DNA of 64,000 nt, from assembly GCA_035610365.1 (NCBI GenBank), contig CM069432.1, positions 276,061,482 through 276,125,481 of the forward strand, read 5' to 3'. Both the position numbers and the translations under genes were made by a program. Shown here one piece after another: positions 33,130 to 44,770 of this stretch. Position 1 is the stretch's first letter; every line of letters starts with the position of its first letter. The notes below the pieces were generated by a model, which searched no databases, was not told the DNA's origin, and saw only the letters and a list, made by a program, of their open reading frames with translations. This DNA comes from Aquatica leii (lineage: Eukaryota; Arthropoda; Insecta; Coleoptera; Lampyridae).

Positions 33130-33480
33130 ACATTATTAAATGTTTATTAAACGAGAACATTTCAAGTGACATAGTACTTATCGATAAATGTTTGACGTCT
33201 ACATATTTTACTTTTGGAGAAAAGTTTTACTGACAAATATCAGGAGCCGCTATGGGTTCTCCGCTTTCACCGGTTGTTGCTAATATATTTATGAAAACTT
33301 TTTAGAAAAAAGCTCGATCCACCAAAGTGTTGGTACAGATACATTGATAAGGTATCATTTTGCCAACACTTGCATCAACGGCTATTTCACCGGAATCTAC
33401 TAGCAGGAAGGCACCGGATATACCAAGATCATCGACAAAAAGACCTAGGCGGCTTTCGAAGCAGTTTTCTGAAGTAAATA
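33130..33480 (+). pseudogene. Penelope-like element fragment, reverse transcriptase
   Basis: STYFTFGEKFY (about 33200), GAAMGSPLSPVVANIFMKTF (33245-33304) and PPKCWYRYIDKVSF (about 33317-33358) are the Penelope-type RT motifs; relatives read MGSPLSPVVANI and WxRYVDDTF. DK replaces the catalytic DD. Only about 350 bp is readable. Confidence 0.82.
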
Positions 33481-35639
33481 ACTGATGTAAATGCAAGAAT
33501 TTTTTTTTTAATAAAGACAAAATACATAATATCGTACACGTCAAAGAAAACAATGAATTTATACATACACAGACGGACAATTCACAAAAACTGACGTAAA
33601 TTTCATAATGGTAACATATATAACCGTCATACGACAGTAAAATTGCTACCCTAGTGAAAACTACATAACAGTCGCTGATATATCAGTAAGGTTACAAATT
33701 CTCGTTGGTCACATTGTTCCATGGCTCACAGAGGCACAAAAACATTTGAAACACATAATTGCCACATCTCAAGGTTTTTAAATTATATACAAATGGAGCT
33801 GTGATAGAAATGCAAACTACTCTACTTACAGCTTACTCTACAAGCCGAAAAAGACGAAACAACCTTGCCCGCGATAATACCGATGAGTACTTTATTATTT
33901 GTTATTTTCAGAAAAAATGTGTTATGCCTTTATATTGTATTCATTAACCGTCAGCTTTCAGCATATTAACTTATTTTATGTAATACAGTTAGATCATACT
34001 TTCATTCGCAAACTTTAGATCATCTGTAAGATTATGTACTGTCGTTGAGATAACATAAGGTTATATACCACGCATAGTTTTTTTTTAAATCAGATAAATA
34101 TGATTAGTGGAAGTCACTATGATTGACGAAGAAGTGTCGGTTTGGTAAGTTTTTGTACTCATACTTTTTTTTGCGATTCATCTTTATCATTGTCGATTGT
34201 CGACTTGATTTGCAGCTGCATAGGACAAGGTAGTAGTAACATTTGTAAGCAATTGAATGTAATTAGTTGTATAGTAGGTTGCCTGAACGAATGTGCTTAC
34301 ATTGATATTATAGTTGTGATATTACTATATTAGTCGACGAATCTGATGTGATGTAATGTTTACTTGTTTTGCCGCCTTTTTAATTTAGTGTAGGATTAGC
34401 ACACCGAGACTTGCCATCCGCTTGCCAATTCAACTGAGTTAGTCGCCAGCAATTGAGAATCTTATCTTATGTTTGGAAGAAACAAAAACTTTTATTAAGA
34501 GTGACTTTTTTTCGTAAAGTAATTGTCATAAAAAATAATTTTCTTTTCAACTCGTAATTAATATTTTTTAGACTTGAGCTTTTTCACACTGTGTGACGTA
34601 ACTGAGCAAAATACTATACGTACCAACAATGCAGTTAAAAACTGGCACAAAAACACAAAGTTTAAAAACTTTATTTTTATGAAACTAACCTATATAAACA
34701 ATTTTTTTGTTATTACAAATTGTAACAACATTACTTTTTTTTAAGTTGTAGTTATTTGCGAAAACGAAAAAAAAGGACAAAAACAAAAACGTTGACTCGA
34801 AAGAAACTGTTTAAAAACATCAAATTAAAAGTTTCAAAACATTTTTTTATCAGTTATTAATAAGCGTTATATATAAATTGTTATCTTTAAAAAAATAATT
34901 ATATTGCTTCTTGGGGAAGGGAAGTAGGAAATTGATAGAATTAAGAAAACTTACCGCAATTTAAGAACCTTAGAATCTCTGAATAAACACAACTAAGACA
35001 AAGCTTACAAAGTTAAATAAAGGTAAATGTCGGTATTAGAATATCTAACGGTCAGCAGCTTCCCTTAAATCTAAATCAATGAGACAAGCAAAACTGATGA
35101 GGGTTTTCAACAGATTAACAAACTAATAGTGAACTAACAAGTCGTCTTTAATATCAAAGGCCTCCGTATAATTACTTCCAAAACACTACTAACTATAACT
35201 ACAATCTGAAAACACAACAATGGACCTAAAGTCTAATTAGTAAAATTTGAGGAAAGCGTCATTAAGCATCGTACGTATGTACATCGGGAATTCTAAAGAC
35301 TTTGCTCTTCTATGTAGAACTACCCAAAATTCAATTTGTCAAACGATTGTAACATTGCTCGATAGCTATTTAATATTTTATACGATTTTGAATAAGGTGC
35401 TTTTAATATTTTCTGCTTTGTATCTCTAAAATAATTTTATACATGTTTCAGTATGTTTCGCAATTTTCAATGCGTAAATAAGCAACCTTTTCATTTTTAA
35501 CTCAATTTCTTATATACAAAACAGAATAAGAGGTCATGTTACTATGCTTGTCAATAACAATCCAAAATTTGTGTTTAGAAGTGTTAGTTTTCTTACGTAA
35601 AACGTATTGAAACATTCGCGAATTCGTTGTAAGGCTCTG
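33481..35639. other. AT-rich spacer, no gene seen
   Basis: Only short chance frames. A 92-residue minus-strand frame (33302-33580) overlapping the RT fragment shows no domain. Nothing else recognised. Confidence 0.5.
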
Positions 35640-35900
35640 AAGCGTCCACGAAGTTTTTATCTACTTCCAGAACGTTTCAGAAGAATGTAGAAAATTCTCG
35701 GAATAGATAACAGAAATATATAAAAACGGTTCAAAGTGAGCATAGGTGAATTATTCGAAGTCGGAAGTATTAAGAAGATGTTCGAATAAATAGGTGATTA
35801 ATGCGTCTGTTCGAGATAAATATAACGGACTTCAAACGTACGTGCCTTTAATGTAAACAAGTGTCAGTTTTAGATAAACAAAAGTTAGCGAGCCTCTATT
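35640..35900. repeat. LTR-like sequence related to the LTR at 44.4 kb
   Basis: Shares blocks in the same order with 44420-44620: a CTTC.AGAACGT block, TAAATARGT, AGATAAATATA, and TACGTG.CTTTA.TGTAAACAAGTGT (35852-35876 against 44560-44584). It may be a solo LTR, or the left LTR of the gypsy fossil at 42.7-44.8 kb with the BEL element inserted beside it. Boundaries are not clear. Confidence 0.5.
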
Positions 35901-36000
35901 CAACAAACTGTAAACATTTTTGTAGGATTCGTGTCAAAGGTAGAATCTCAATTTACAAACTCTTTATTGGCTATAAACTATATTCGAAATACAAAGAAGA

Positions 36001-36930
36001 TTGACTGCTGCAACTCCTTTATTGTCACAATTTCTGGACATACAAATGCAAATTCAAGCTCAATCTGAAAATGTGTCAGATGAGGTTATCGTCCAAGAAG
36101 AATTCACAAATTCTTATTATGACTCAATTGCGACAGCAGAATATTTGTCGAGTCAACTTTCTCCTTCAATCTTCCAAAATTCTCAGGCGAGATTGAATCT
36201 TGGTTAGAATACAGAGACTTGTACAAAAGTCTTATTCATGAGAATGATTCAATTACTTCCATACAAAACTTTCATTATCTACGTGCCTCCTTAAGTTGTG
36301 ACGCGTTGCTTACAATAAAATCTTTAGAATTTTTGGGTGAAAATTATCGATTGGCTTGGGGCGCTCTTTGTGAGCGTTATAATAACTCTCGAATGTTGGT
36401 TTACAACCATATAAAAGCGCTTTAAAATCTTGAACTCTCAACCAAGAATCTGGGAAGAAAATTCGTCACCTTCATAACATGTTATTCAAGCATGTCAATG
36501 CACTGAAGTCGATTACAGAAACGGAAGATCTGTTTGATATACTCATAATTCACTTGATAGCTGTCAAACTCGACCCTCACACAGCAAAGGAGTGGGAAAT
36601 ACTCAAAAGTAACAAGGCAGCTATTATACCCACACTTGAGGATTTTAAAGGATTTCTAAAGAGTACCGCAGATCTACTTGATACTCTAAATTTCAAACAA
36701 GATAAGCAAATTCCAGTGAGGGTTAAGGTTACTTCTAGAGCTTTTGTTGGTCACACTGTATCTTGTGTGTTGTGCAAAGGTGCTCACAATTTATATTCTT
36801 GTCCAGATTTTCACCAGCTTTCTGTTCCAGATAGGCTTTCAAGGGTTAAAGAGTTGCATGCCTGCTTTAACTGTCTTAGGAAAGGTCACGCAGTTCACAA
36901 TGTTCATCAAAATTCAATTGTCGTACGTGT
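36001..36930 (+). pseudogene. BEL fossil: gag-like region
   Basis: Helical capsid-like sequence (LLSQFLDIQMQIQAQSEN; ALKSITETEDLFDILIIHLI) followed by CVLCKGAHNLYSC and CFNCLRKGHAV, the Cys/His knuckles of BEL gag. Fossil. Confidence 0.8.
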
Positions 36931-36993
36931 AAGCAAAAGCACCATACATTGCTACACAAATAGCCCATTGTTACTTCGCCCTCGCTTCCAGAG

Positions 36994-38402
36994 ATGGCAA
37001 CTTTAAGCAGCCAATCCATTTGGGCATTCGCTTCAAATACTGTTCAGGTTCTGTTACCTACAGCTAGGGCAAACATTGTGGATTGTGAGGGAAATCCTTT
37101 TCCGGTTCGTATTCTACTCGACTCTGGATCTCAGTCTAGCTTTATCACCACTAATATGTGCAAGAAACTTAACCTTCCAGTCAAAGCAGTCAACGTTAGT
37201 GTGACTGGGTTGTCCACAACCAATACTCAAGTCAATTCAAGGTGTGATGTACAAATTCAAGCCCATCACTCCTCCTTTACAGTCAATCTTTCTTGCTTAT
37301 TAATTGATAGAATTACTAACACCTTGCCTGGTTTTCGTGTGAACACGTGCTATATTCAAATTCCCGAGGACATTCATCTGTCAGATCCTCTCTATGACAA
37401 GCCTGGCGAGATAGACATACTTAAAGGTTCTTCCGAATTTTGGGGCCTTCTTTGCGAAGATCAGATTCATCTTGGTGCGCATCTTCCTACTATTCAAAAC
37501 ACCCACCTTGGTTGGGTGATTAGTGGTCCTATTCCTGATAGCAAAAATAAACATATTATGTTCCATCTTTCTCGGTCGGGCAATGTGGATTTTCAACTGT
37601 CAAAATTTTGGGAAGTCAAACAATATCCTGTCGAAAAGGTCTATTCACAGGAAGAGAATATTTGCGAAACGCATTTCGTGCAAAGTTGTAAACGTGCTCC
37701 TGATGGTCGTTTTAATGTACAAATTCCTTTTAAGCAATCGCCATCTCTTTTAGGCGACTCATTGCAAGTAGCCACCAAGCGCTTTTTCTCTTTGGAGAAA
37801 CGATTGCAACCTAATGACACTCTGCGTAAACTTTACACTTCATTCATGGACGATTACGAGCGACTTGGACACATGACAAAGGTTGTTGCTACTCCTTCGG
37901 AAAAATCTTTTTATATGCCCCATCATGGCGTGTTGAAAGAAAACAGTTTAAACACGAAATTACGTGTTGTGTGTGATGGCTCTGTTCAATCCAGGACTGG
38001 CTATTCCTTGAACGACTTACAAATGATCGGACCTGTGATACAACAGGACTTATTCTCTATCTTGATTCGGTTCAGAAAATTTGCCTATGCCATATCTGCG
38101 GATATTGAAAAAATGTATCGGCAGGTGCTCACTGATCCTCTACAAAGGCCGTTACAACGCATTCTTTGGCGTCCATCGCCGCAATCTTCTCTTGCTACAT
38201 ACAATCTTAATACTGTAACATATGGTACAGCCTCAGCTTCCTTCTTGGCCACTCGTAGCCTACTTCAACTTGCAATCGACTGCAGGGGTTCTCTTCCCGA
38301 AATTTCTAAGGTAAATAAAGAAGATTTCTACATGGACGATCTTTTAACTGGTTCGGATTCATTAGATTCTGCTCGAGACTTATGTCGAAGCATTCAAGCT
38401 GT
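36994..38402 (+). pseudogene. BEL fossil: protease and reverse transcriptase
   Basis: Protease (DSGSQSSFITTN), the long BEL linker (GLLCEDQIHLGAHLPTIQ, LGWVISGPI), then RT with RVVCDGSVQSRTGYSLND, YAISADIEKMYRQV and YMDDLLTGS. It ends at the insertion point of the element at 38407. Confidence 0.9.
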
Positions 38403-38406
38403 GTGC

Positions 38407-39835
38407 TGTAACGTGTACATTTTTTACGTTTGAATAAGTCTGTTTTTAAGTAACATTTTTGTATTCACTGTTGATATAAAATTCGTTTGCGCAATAATTT
38501 GACGCACGCACATGCGTTTTGAGCTTCCTCTTAAGTACGAAGTCATCCATCTGCATCTTACGTTCGCAATGAAGTAGTGAGCGGACATTTTTTTGCGTGC
38601 TGCAAAAAGTGGAATTACCACTTATGTAATTTGTGTTTGTGAATTTTTGCGTAATGGGGCAAATTATTTAAGCCGGCGTTCGTTGTAGCACCGCATTTTG
38701 TTGTTTAGAATAAAAACCCGTAAATTAGAAGGGGTAAGTCATTTTTGTTTCGATCCGCATGTTTAATACATCGCAATTTACGTTTTAGTTTTTTTTCTTT
38801 GTTCCGGATTTTTGTTTATGGTACTTGGTTTCAAATCTTCGAAAAAGAATTAAATATACGATGTACGAAAGTTGCATAATATTGCGTCATTTCAATGAAT
38901 CATATGATGGCCACGCCTAAATACAAAGTGGCGCAATAATTTTATCTACGTTCGAATTGGAAGTTTTTGCTTTTACGACTACGTTTTCTGATTTATTCGA
39001 TGTTTTTTTGGATTTGTGTACGTTTAAATTCGTTTATGATTACGAAAATTTCGTTTGGATACGTACGCCTTTTTACGAAGTTGAGGTATGAAATATGAAA
39101 TTACGATATGGTTTACGCTGCACGTTTGATGTTAGTCACAACGTCGCTGTTTACGAAAATTTCCGTTACGAATTATGGTTTTTATGAGTAAAAATCGATA
39201 ATTATTCATGTGTTACGTCTGATAAAATTTGAATTGGATGTTGCGAATGATTATCATACGTTACGTTTGTTTTACGATATTCTGGTTAATGGATCTGTAC
39301 GAATATGAGATCAATCAGGATAAATACGGAAAATATGGAAATTTAAATATGCATTTCAAGAATTTCGTAATGTTGCGTAATCGCCTGAACAGATGAGAAC
39401 GCGTCACTGACCTCACCAATTCGACTTGCGCATTAAAGTTTGAAAGCAGGTAACTTTAAATTTATATTTGACCTTCGATACTGTCAAAATATGTAAATAT
39501 GTTTTTTTGATATTATGTTAGTGTTAATCTTTTGGTTTCAATATTTAACCATTTTATATATAAAAAATATTGTGGCGTCCAACCTATAAAGTTTTGTATT
39601 TATCAAAATCAAAATTATTAATCTTAAGTAACGTAAGAATTCCCACGACTCTAATTTAAATAAATCTGAAAATTATCTCATTGCTCTTATGTAGTTTGTT
39701 TGTTATGTGTGTTTTAAATAAATATTTTTGTGAGCTAGCCACGGTGCATTATTAATTTATTTTGTTATACGATTAAAGTGTATTAGTAAGTTTTTCGCTA
39801 TACAAATGACACACGTAAAGTTTTTATACGTTACA
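38407..39835. mobile_element. Element E: TACG-rich non-autonomous element inside BEL
   Basis: The ends are inverted: TGTAACGTGTACATTTTTTA at 38407 and complement-type ACGTAAAG..TATACGTTACA ending at 39835. GTGC flanks both sides (38403-38406 and 39836-39839), a 4-bp target duplication. There is no coding capacity. The tetramer TACG occurs roughly 25 times in 1.43 kb, often as TTTACG, far more than in neighbouring AT-rich DNA. The termini loosely resemble CTGTTACGTGC-type sequence in the 3' region of the element C family (55074), so a link is possible but unproven. Confidence 0.78.
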
Positions 39836-39839
39836 GTGC

Positions 39840-40745
39840 ATGCGAGGTGGTTTTAAATTATGTAAACGGATCGCCAACGATCCTCAAGTATTAGACTACA
39901 TCAATGTGGTTGATATTCATCCAGGTTTACATGAATTTGGCTTCCACGAAAATGCTCACACTTTAGGTTTGTTGTGGCAATTCCAAGCTGATGATCTCAT
40001 GTTTTCAATTTCGGTTCCGTCCTTTACAGCTGAGACTAAGCGAGCCATACTTTCAAGTATTGTTCAAATCTTTGACCCTCTTGGATTGTTGGCTCCTTGT
40101 ACAATTTTAGGCAAGATGCTGATTCAGCAGCTATGGTTGGAGAGAATTTCTTGGGACGATCCCGTTCCAATGCACATCCTTGATAAATGGAATTTGTTTT
40201 GTCATGAGCTTCCAATCCTTAATGATTGTCGTATTCCACGATATGCTGTGTGCCCAAATTCGATTTCTATGGAATTGCATGGTTTTTCCAACGCGTCGAT
40301 GCATGGATATGGTGCATGCATTTATTTGAGGTCTGTTAATAGCAATGGCGGGGTTTGTGTTAGTATATTGTGTGCGAAGTCCAAGGTTTCGCTTCTAAAA
40401 CCGCTCACGATTCCTAAGTTGGAGCTTTGCGCTGCAACCTTGCTTTCTAAACTTTTCGTTTACGTCCACAAGGCGCTGAATGTTCAATTCATGCGATCTG
40501 TCTTATAGACTAACTCTACCATAGTACTTGGTTGGTTGAGTACTCCTCCCAACCTCACAAAAACATTTGTTTGCAATCGAATTGCTGATATTCAGGAACT
40601 AACTTCTAGTTGTCTTTGGCGTCATGTTCCGAGTAAATCCCAACCCGCGGACTTGCTCTCTAGAGGTATTCTTCCACGTCAACTAGTCGATTCTCCCATA
40701 TGGTGGAACGGGCCTCAATGGTTGCAGGACGATGAATCCAAATGA
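39840..40745 (+). pseudogene. BEL fossil: RT end and RNase H
   Basis: RGGFKLCKRIANDPQVL, then the BEL connection domain (AILSSIVQIFDPLGLLAPC) and an RNase H-like core (ELHGFSNASMHGYGACIYL; LLKPLTIPKLELCAATLL). Fossil. Confidence 0.88.
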
Positions 40746-40817
40746 CCTTCCGTAAATTCTTCAATTCCGTCAACGGTTCTAGAGCTAAAGGGGCAAATTA
40801 CTTGTCATCATACGACT

Positions 40818-42260
40818 ATGTCTTTTAACGATCCTTTTCCCATATCAAAATTTTCAAATCTCAAAAGGCTAATAGCTGTGGCTGCTTATTGCTTGCGTTT
40901 TATCAACAACTGTCGCATCTCGCTTTCTTCAAGACGATATGGTCCTCTGTCTTGCGAAGAGTTGCAAGTTTCTATGAACAAAATCATAAAAATATCGCAA
41001 AATGAATCTTTCGCAGATGAGCTTAAAGCTTTCAATTGTTCTCGGGATTCTAAGCCCTCAAGAACTATCGGTCATTTACACTTCTTCTTGGACTCATTTA
41101 GTGGTATTATTCGTGTGGGAGGTAGGCTACATAATTCAAATTATGACTTCAACAAAATTCACCCTGCGATAATTTCTAATAAACACCATCTCTCGATTCT
41201 CATTATGAGATCCACACATTTACAACATCATCACCCTGGACCTCAATTACTTCTTGCCATTGTCCGTGAACAGTATTGGATCACTAATGGTCACAATCTA
41301 GCTAGGAAGATAGTTGACGCTTGTATCAGGTGTTTTAGATTCTCAGCTAAAACTACCAATCCTATCATGGGATTTCTCCCAGCCTCACGCATTCAACCTG
41401 GACTTCCATTTAGTAATGTAGGGGTAGATTACGCAGGTCCTATCACAATTAAAGACCGCAAGGGTCGGGGATGTAAAACGTCCAAATCTTACTTGTGCTT
41501 ATTCGTCTGCTTTGTCACAAAGGCAGTTCATCTTGAATTAGTCACTACCTTATCTACATAATCCTGTTTAATGAGTTTACGGAGATTCGTTGCTCGCAGA
41601 GGTAAACCGGCAAGCATGCATTCTGACAACGGCACCATTTTTGTTGGAGCAAATTCTGCCTTGAGAGAACTAGGTGAATTTCTCACCGCGCAAAATACAT
41701 CAATTTTAGAAGCAAGCGCTCGCGAAGGAATTGCGTGGCATTTTATCCCCCCTCACTCTCCACATTTCGGTGGCTTGTGGAAAGCCGGTGTCCGTTAAGT
41801 TAAGCATAATCTTAAAAGAGTTGCTGGAAACTTGATTTTAACATATGAGGAATTATCCACCCTCCTATGTCAGATAGAAGCCCTCTTGAATTCCCGTCCG
41901 TTGACTCCGTTATCTCCTGACCCAAATGGTTTAAGCCCTTTAACACCTGCCCACTTCCTTATTGGACGCACCTTGACGTCTGTACCTGAGGATGACTGCA
42001 CTACAATTCCTACTTCACGACTCTCGACATTTCAAGCTGTGCAAGCCGCACAGCAGCATTTTTAGAAAAGATGGAACAAAGAGTACGTATCTGAGCTCCA
42101 GTGCAGAACCAAATGGCAGTCAAGCAAGTCCCAACTGCAAGTCGACATTCTTGTACTTATTAAGGATGATAACCAACCTCCCTTTTATTGGAAATTGGAA
42201 AGAATCGTCAAATTACACCCAGGGGCCGACGGTGTCGCTCGTGTGGCCTCCATAACGACT
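40818..42260 (+). pseudogene. BEL fossil: integrase
   Basis: Zinc-binding region (STHLQHHHPGPQLLLAIVRE, CIRCFRFSAK), core with VGVDYAGPI, MHSDNGTIFVGAN and the late acidic motif region (LCQIEALLNSRPLTPLS), then the GRTLTSVPEDD segment typical of BEL/Pao. Fossil. Confidence 0.88.
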
Positions 42261-42451
42261 ACAGGCGGTGTTATTCGTCGTTCCTTTTCGAAAATTTGTC
42301 CTGGACATTTAGTGATGTTTTGTACTTGGCTTCGCAGTGTTAGTGCAAGTTCAAGTATTAGAAATTAAGATTTAGCTTAGATACACAATCTATGTAATTA
42401 TATTCTTTAAGTTTGATGTTATTGAAAGCCTAGTCTTTCAAGACCGGGGGC

Positions 42452-42650
42452 ATGTTTAAGCCTATTTGTTCGTTTTAATTAAGTACGGGCCTGTGCCAAG
42501 TGCGGCCGATGTACCGCTAGAGGATTTTTTTTAGTATGTGGTTGTTACTGTTAAGACCGATTTGGAGTTAGTCTGTCATTATTATTATTATGTTGTTGTA
42601 CGTTCGACATTAAAATATATATATATATATATACTTAGCATTTAAATGAA
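42452..42650 (+). repeat. Likely right LTR (start) of the BEL fossil
   Basis: Begins TGTTTAAGCCTATTTG directly after a G-rich run (GACCGGGGGCA). It contains an (AT) run at about 42617-42632. The partner LTR was not found, so the call rests on position and on the polypurine tract. Confidence 0.5.
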
Positions 42651-42725
42651 GAAGTTTCTTTAATAAAAACAAGTACATTCAAGGTCCTTCGAAAACAACG
42701 TAAAAATCAAAAGGTATTCATAGGT

Positions 42726-43895
42726 ATGTTTGTTGCGCCTCCTGTATATGCATGTAGGTTAGCAAACCTAAGTACCATCCCAATGTCGCTGTCAAGCAAG
42801 TGTTCAGCAAGCAACAGGAAGAAATGGTTTGTGCACGGTCTGCGCATCAGGAAATGGTCCATCGAAAAAGCTTTGGAAGGAGTAGCGATTGACATCGCAG
42901 GGCTGTTCCTAGAATCCGATTCGGGAAATAAATACATCTTGGTGGCGATGGATTATTTCACGAAATGGAGCGAGGCTTACGCCATACCCAATCAAGAAGC
43001 AGCTACAGTCGCAGAGTTTTTCTGCCGGTTTGGAGTTCCGTAGGAATTACACTCCGATCAAGGCCGCAATTTTGAGTCTGGGCTGTTTAAAGAAGTTTGC
43101 CGACTGTTGGGAATTAAAAAAACTAGGACAACGCCTTTCCATCCTCAATCTGATGGCATGGTTGAGCGGATGAATCGAACAATGGGCAAGTACTTAGCCA
43201 AGGTAGTGTCTGAACACAAAAGAGACTGGGATCAGTACTTGCACATTTTCCTAATGGCATACGAATCATCCGTTCACGAAAGCACGGGCCAAACACCATC
43301 CTGTGTGATGTTCGGTGGGGAAATACGATTGCCATGCGACCTTCAATTTGGACGAAAACCGGAAGAAGAAGTTGCTGGAGAAGATTATGTCAGCAAGCTT
43401 ACTAAGAGGCTAGACGAAGTACATGAAGAGGTCCGTAAAAACACACAAATTGATAGCGACAGGATGAAGACTAGATATGAAGTCAAGTCACAAAATGGTG
43501 GGTTTCAACCTGGCGACATGGCCTGGTTGTATAATTCTCAAAGGAGACGTGGTTTGTCGCCGAAACTGCAAAGGCAATAGGAGGGTCCCTATAAAATCAT
43601 GCAGCGTATTAATGACGTCATATATCGCATCCAAAAACCGCACAAAAGCAAGCCAAAAGTGGTTCACGTCGATCGTCTAGCCCCGTTTGCTGGCGATAAC
43701 CACAATATTAAAATTCAAGTCCGAACCAGAGTGATAAGCAGCAGAACCAGAAATCCAATCGAAGAAATGGAGTTCGAGAAGTTTATGAACTTATACGGAG
43801 GTTCTGGAAAAGCTAGGTTTAGAGTTACAACCGAGGAACAACAAGACCTGTTCCACGCACAAAAAGATTACGCCATCGCGCGTATTGCTGATTGA
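42726..43895 (+). pseudogene. Gypsy fossil: integrase
   Basis: Core motifs VAIDIAGLFLES, YILVAMDYFTKWSEAYA, the HSDQGRNFES block, TTPFHPQSDGMVERMNRTM and AYESSVHESTGQTPS, then a C-terminal GPYKIMQRINDVIYRIQ module and KVVHVDRLAPF. These are the 412/mdg-like gypsy integrase signatures. Fossil. Confidence 0.9.
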
Positions 43896-44511
43896 GGATC
43901 TTGACATGTCCAGAGGGGTTGCAGTCGTGTTTAAAAAGAAGTTTGGACAGCTAGATGAATTACGAAGACACCAACCGGCAGTCGGAAAAGTTTTAGGATT
44001 AAGTGGTAACAGACGCTTCGTTTTCTATTTGGTCACCAAGAAATACTCACGTACCAAGCCGTTATCCAAAAATCTGTGGCGAACATTATGGAATCTCAAG
44101 AGAGAAATGGAGTTCCACCATGTAAAAAAATTGGCAGTACCCAAGCTTGGTTGTGGCTTAGATCAACTGAATTGGAGGACAGATCGAAACATGTTGGAGG
44201 TCATCTTCCGAGGAACAGGCGATCAAGTGTTGGTCTGTAGTTACCAACCAAGAAGAATATCGGGCCAGGAAAAGTCAATTGACTGTTGCTTTTATGGTCA
44301 AGGAAGTTGCCGCTATCGCCACGATCCTTTCTACCGGTGTCGTATCCAGTCTTCTGTTCTGGGACTAAACAGTCCTAAGGAAGGGGCAGTGAAACGTTCT
44401 CTAATTCAAGAGCCTTCTCAAAGTTGTTATCCATCTTCTAGAACGTATAGCGAAAGATATAGAACACTCGAGAAGGATTTCCAAAATGTGTATATATTCA
44501 AGTCTAAATAA
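43885..44511 (+). pseudogene. Macro-domain module downstream of gypsy integrase
   Basis: A 208-residue frame whose first about 140 residues look like a macro domain of the OARD1/TARG1 type: DMSRGVAVVFKKKFGQ (the glycine-containing first loop), RFVFYLVTKK, then HVKKLAVPKLGCGLDQLNW (the GCG.D.L.W loop that binds ADP-ribose) and a C-terminal strand QVLVCSYQP. Macro domains of this group bind ADP-ribose or remove it from proteins or O-acetyl-ADP-ribose. The remaining tail contains CCFYGQGSCRYRH, a possible Cys/His cluster, but no recognised domain. Position after integrase and before the LTR suggests cargo of the retrotransposon rather than a host gene. It is part of a fossil and whether it was ever expressed is unknown. 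Confidence 0.72.
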
Positions 44512-44770
44512 ATAAGTCGTTAGCGCGTGTGTGTAGATAAATATACGGAGAATAATCTTGTACGTGACTTTAGTGTAAACAAGTGTGTGAAGCTATCCGC
44601 GGACTTTATCTTATCTTCGTGTAAGTGATATAAATTAGTGTAAGTGTTTTTATTAAATATTATTAGATTTAATAAGTTCGGTTAATTTAAAAGTGTACAT
44701 ATTTTTAGTATAAGTAAAAATATTATTAGTAGTTTAAATAAATTAGTTTTAATAATAAAATTCGCTACAA
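44420..44770 (+). repeat. LTR-like end of the gypsy/macro fossil
   Basis: Contains TTCTAGAACGTATAGCGAAA followed by ATATAGAACACTCGAGAA, TACGTGACTTTAGTG and TGTAAACAAGTGTG. It shares blocks with 35640-35900. The TTCnnGAA-type arrays resemble heat-shock elements, as seen in LTRs of several retrotransposons; the regulatory role is inferred. Exact ends are uncertain. Confidence 0.55.

Larger units (their letters stand above)
36001..42650 (+). mobile_element. BEL/Pao LTR retrotransposon fossil
   Basis: Domain order and motifs are BEL/Pao: a gag-like region with a zinc-knuckle part (CVLCKGAHNLYSCPDF, about 36765), an aspartic protease (ILLDSGSQSSFI, about 37115), a reverse transcriptase with DFYMDDLLTGS (about 38325), RNase H (about 40250-40500), integrase (VGVDYAGPI, about 41420; SMHSDNGTIF, about 41615; HFGGLWKAG, about 41767) and a polypurine run before an LTR-like start TGTTTAAGCC near 42452. 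It contains a non-autonomous element at 38407-39835. It is broken, with about half a dozen lesions besides the insertion, so it looks younger than the gypsy fossil at 6-24 kb. A matching left LTR was not found. Confidence 0.9.
42700..44770 (+). mobile_element. Ty3/gypsy fossil, 3' part, with macro domain
   Basis: The 3' end of a gypsy element: integrase from about 42790 to 43895, a macro-domain frame at 43885-44511, then LTR-like sequence to about 44770. The gag, protease and RT parts are not present next to it. It lies directly after the BEL fossil, and LTR-like sequence related to its 3' end occurs at 35640-35900, so BEL may have inserted into or beside it. A partial element with few breaks in what remains. 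Confidence 0.8.

Noticed and set aside
33302-33580. A 92-residue minus-strand frame reading like a globular protein
   Set aside because: It overlaps the Penelope RT fragment on the other strand and has no domain; probably chance.
42617-42632. (AT)n run as a functional repeat
   Set aside because: A short simple-sequence tract within LTR-like DNA; unremarkable in this base composition.
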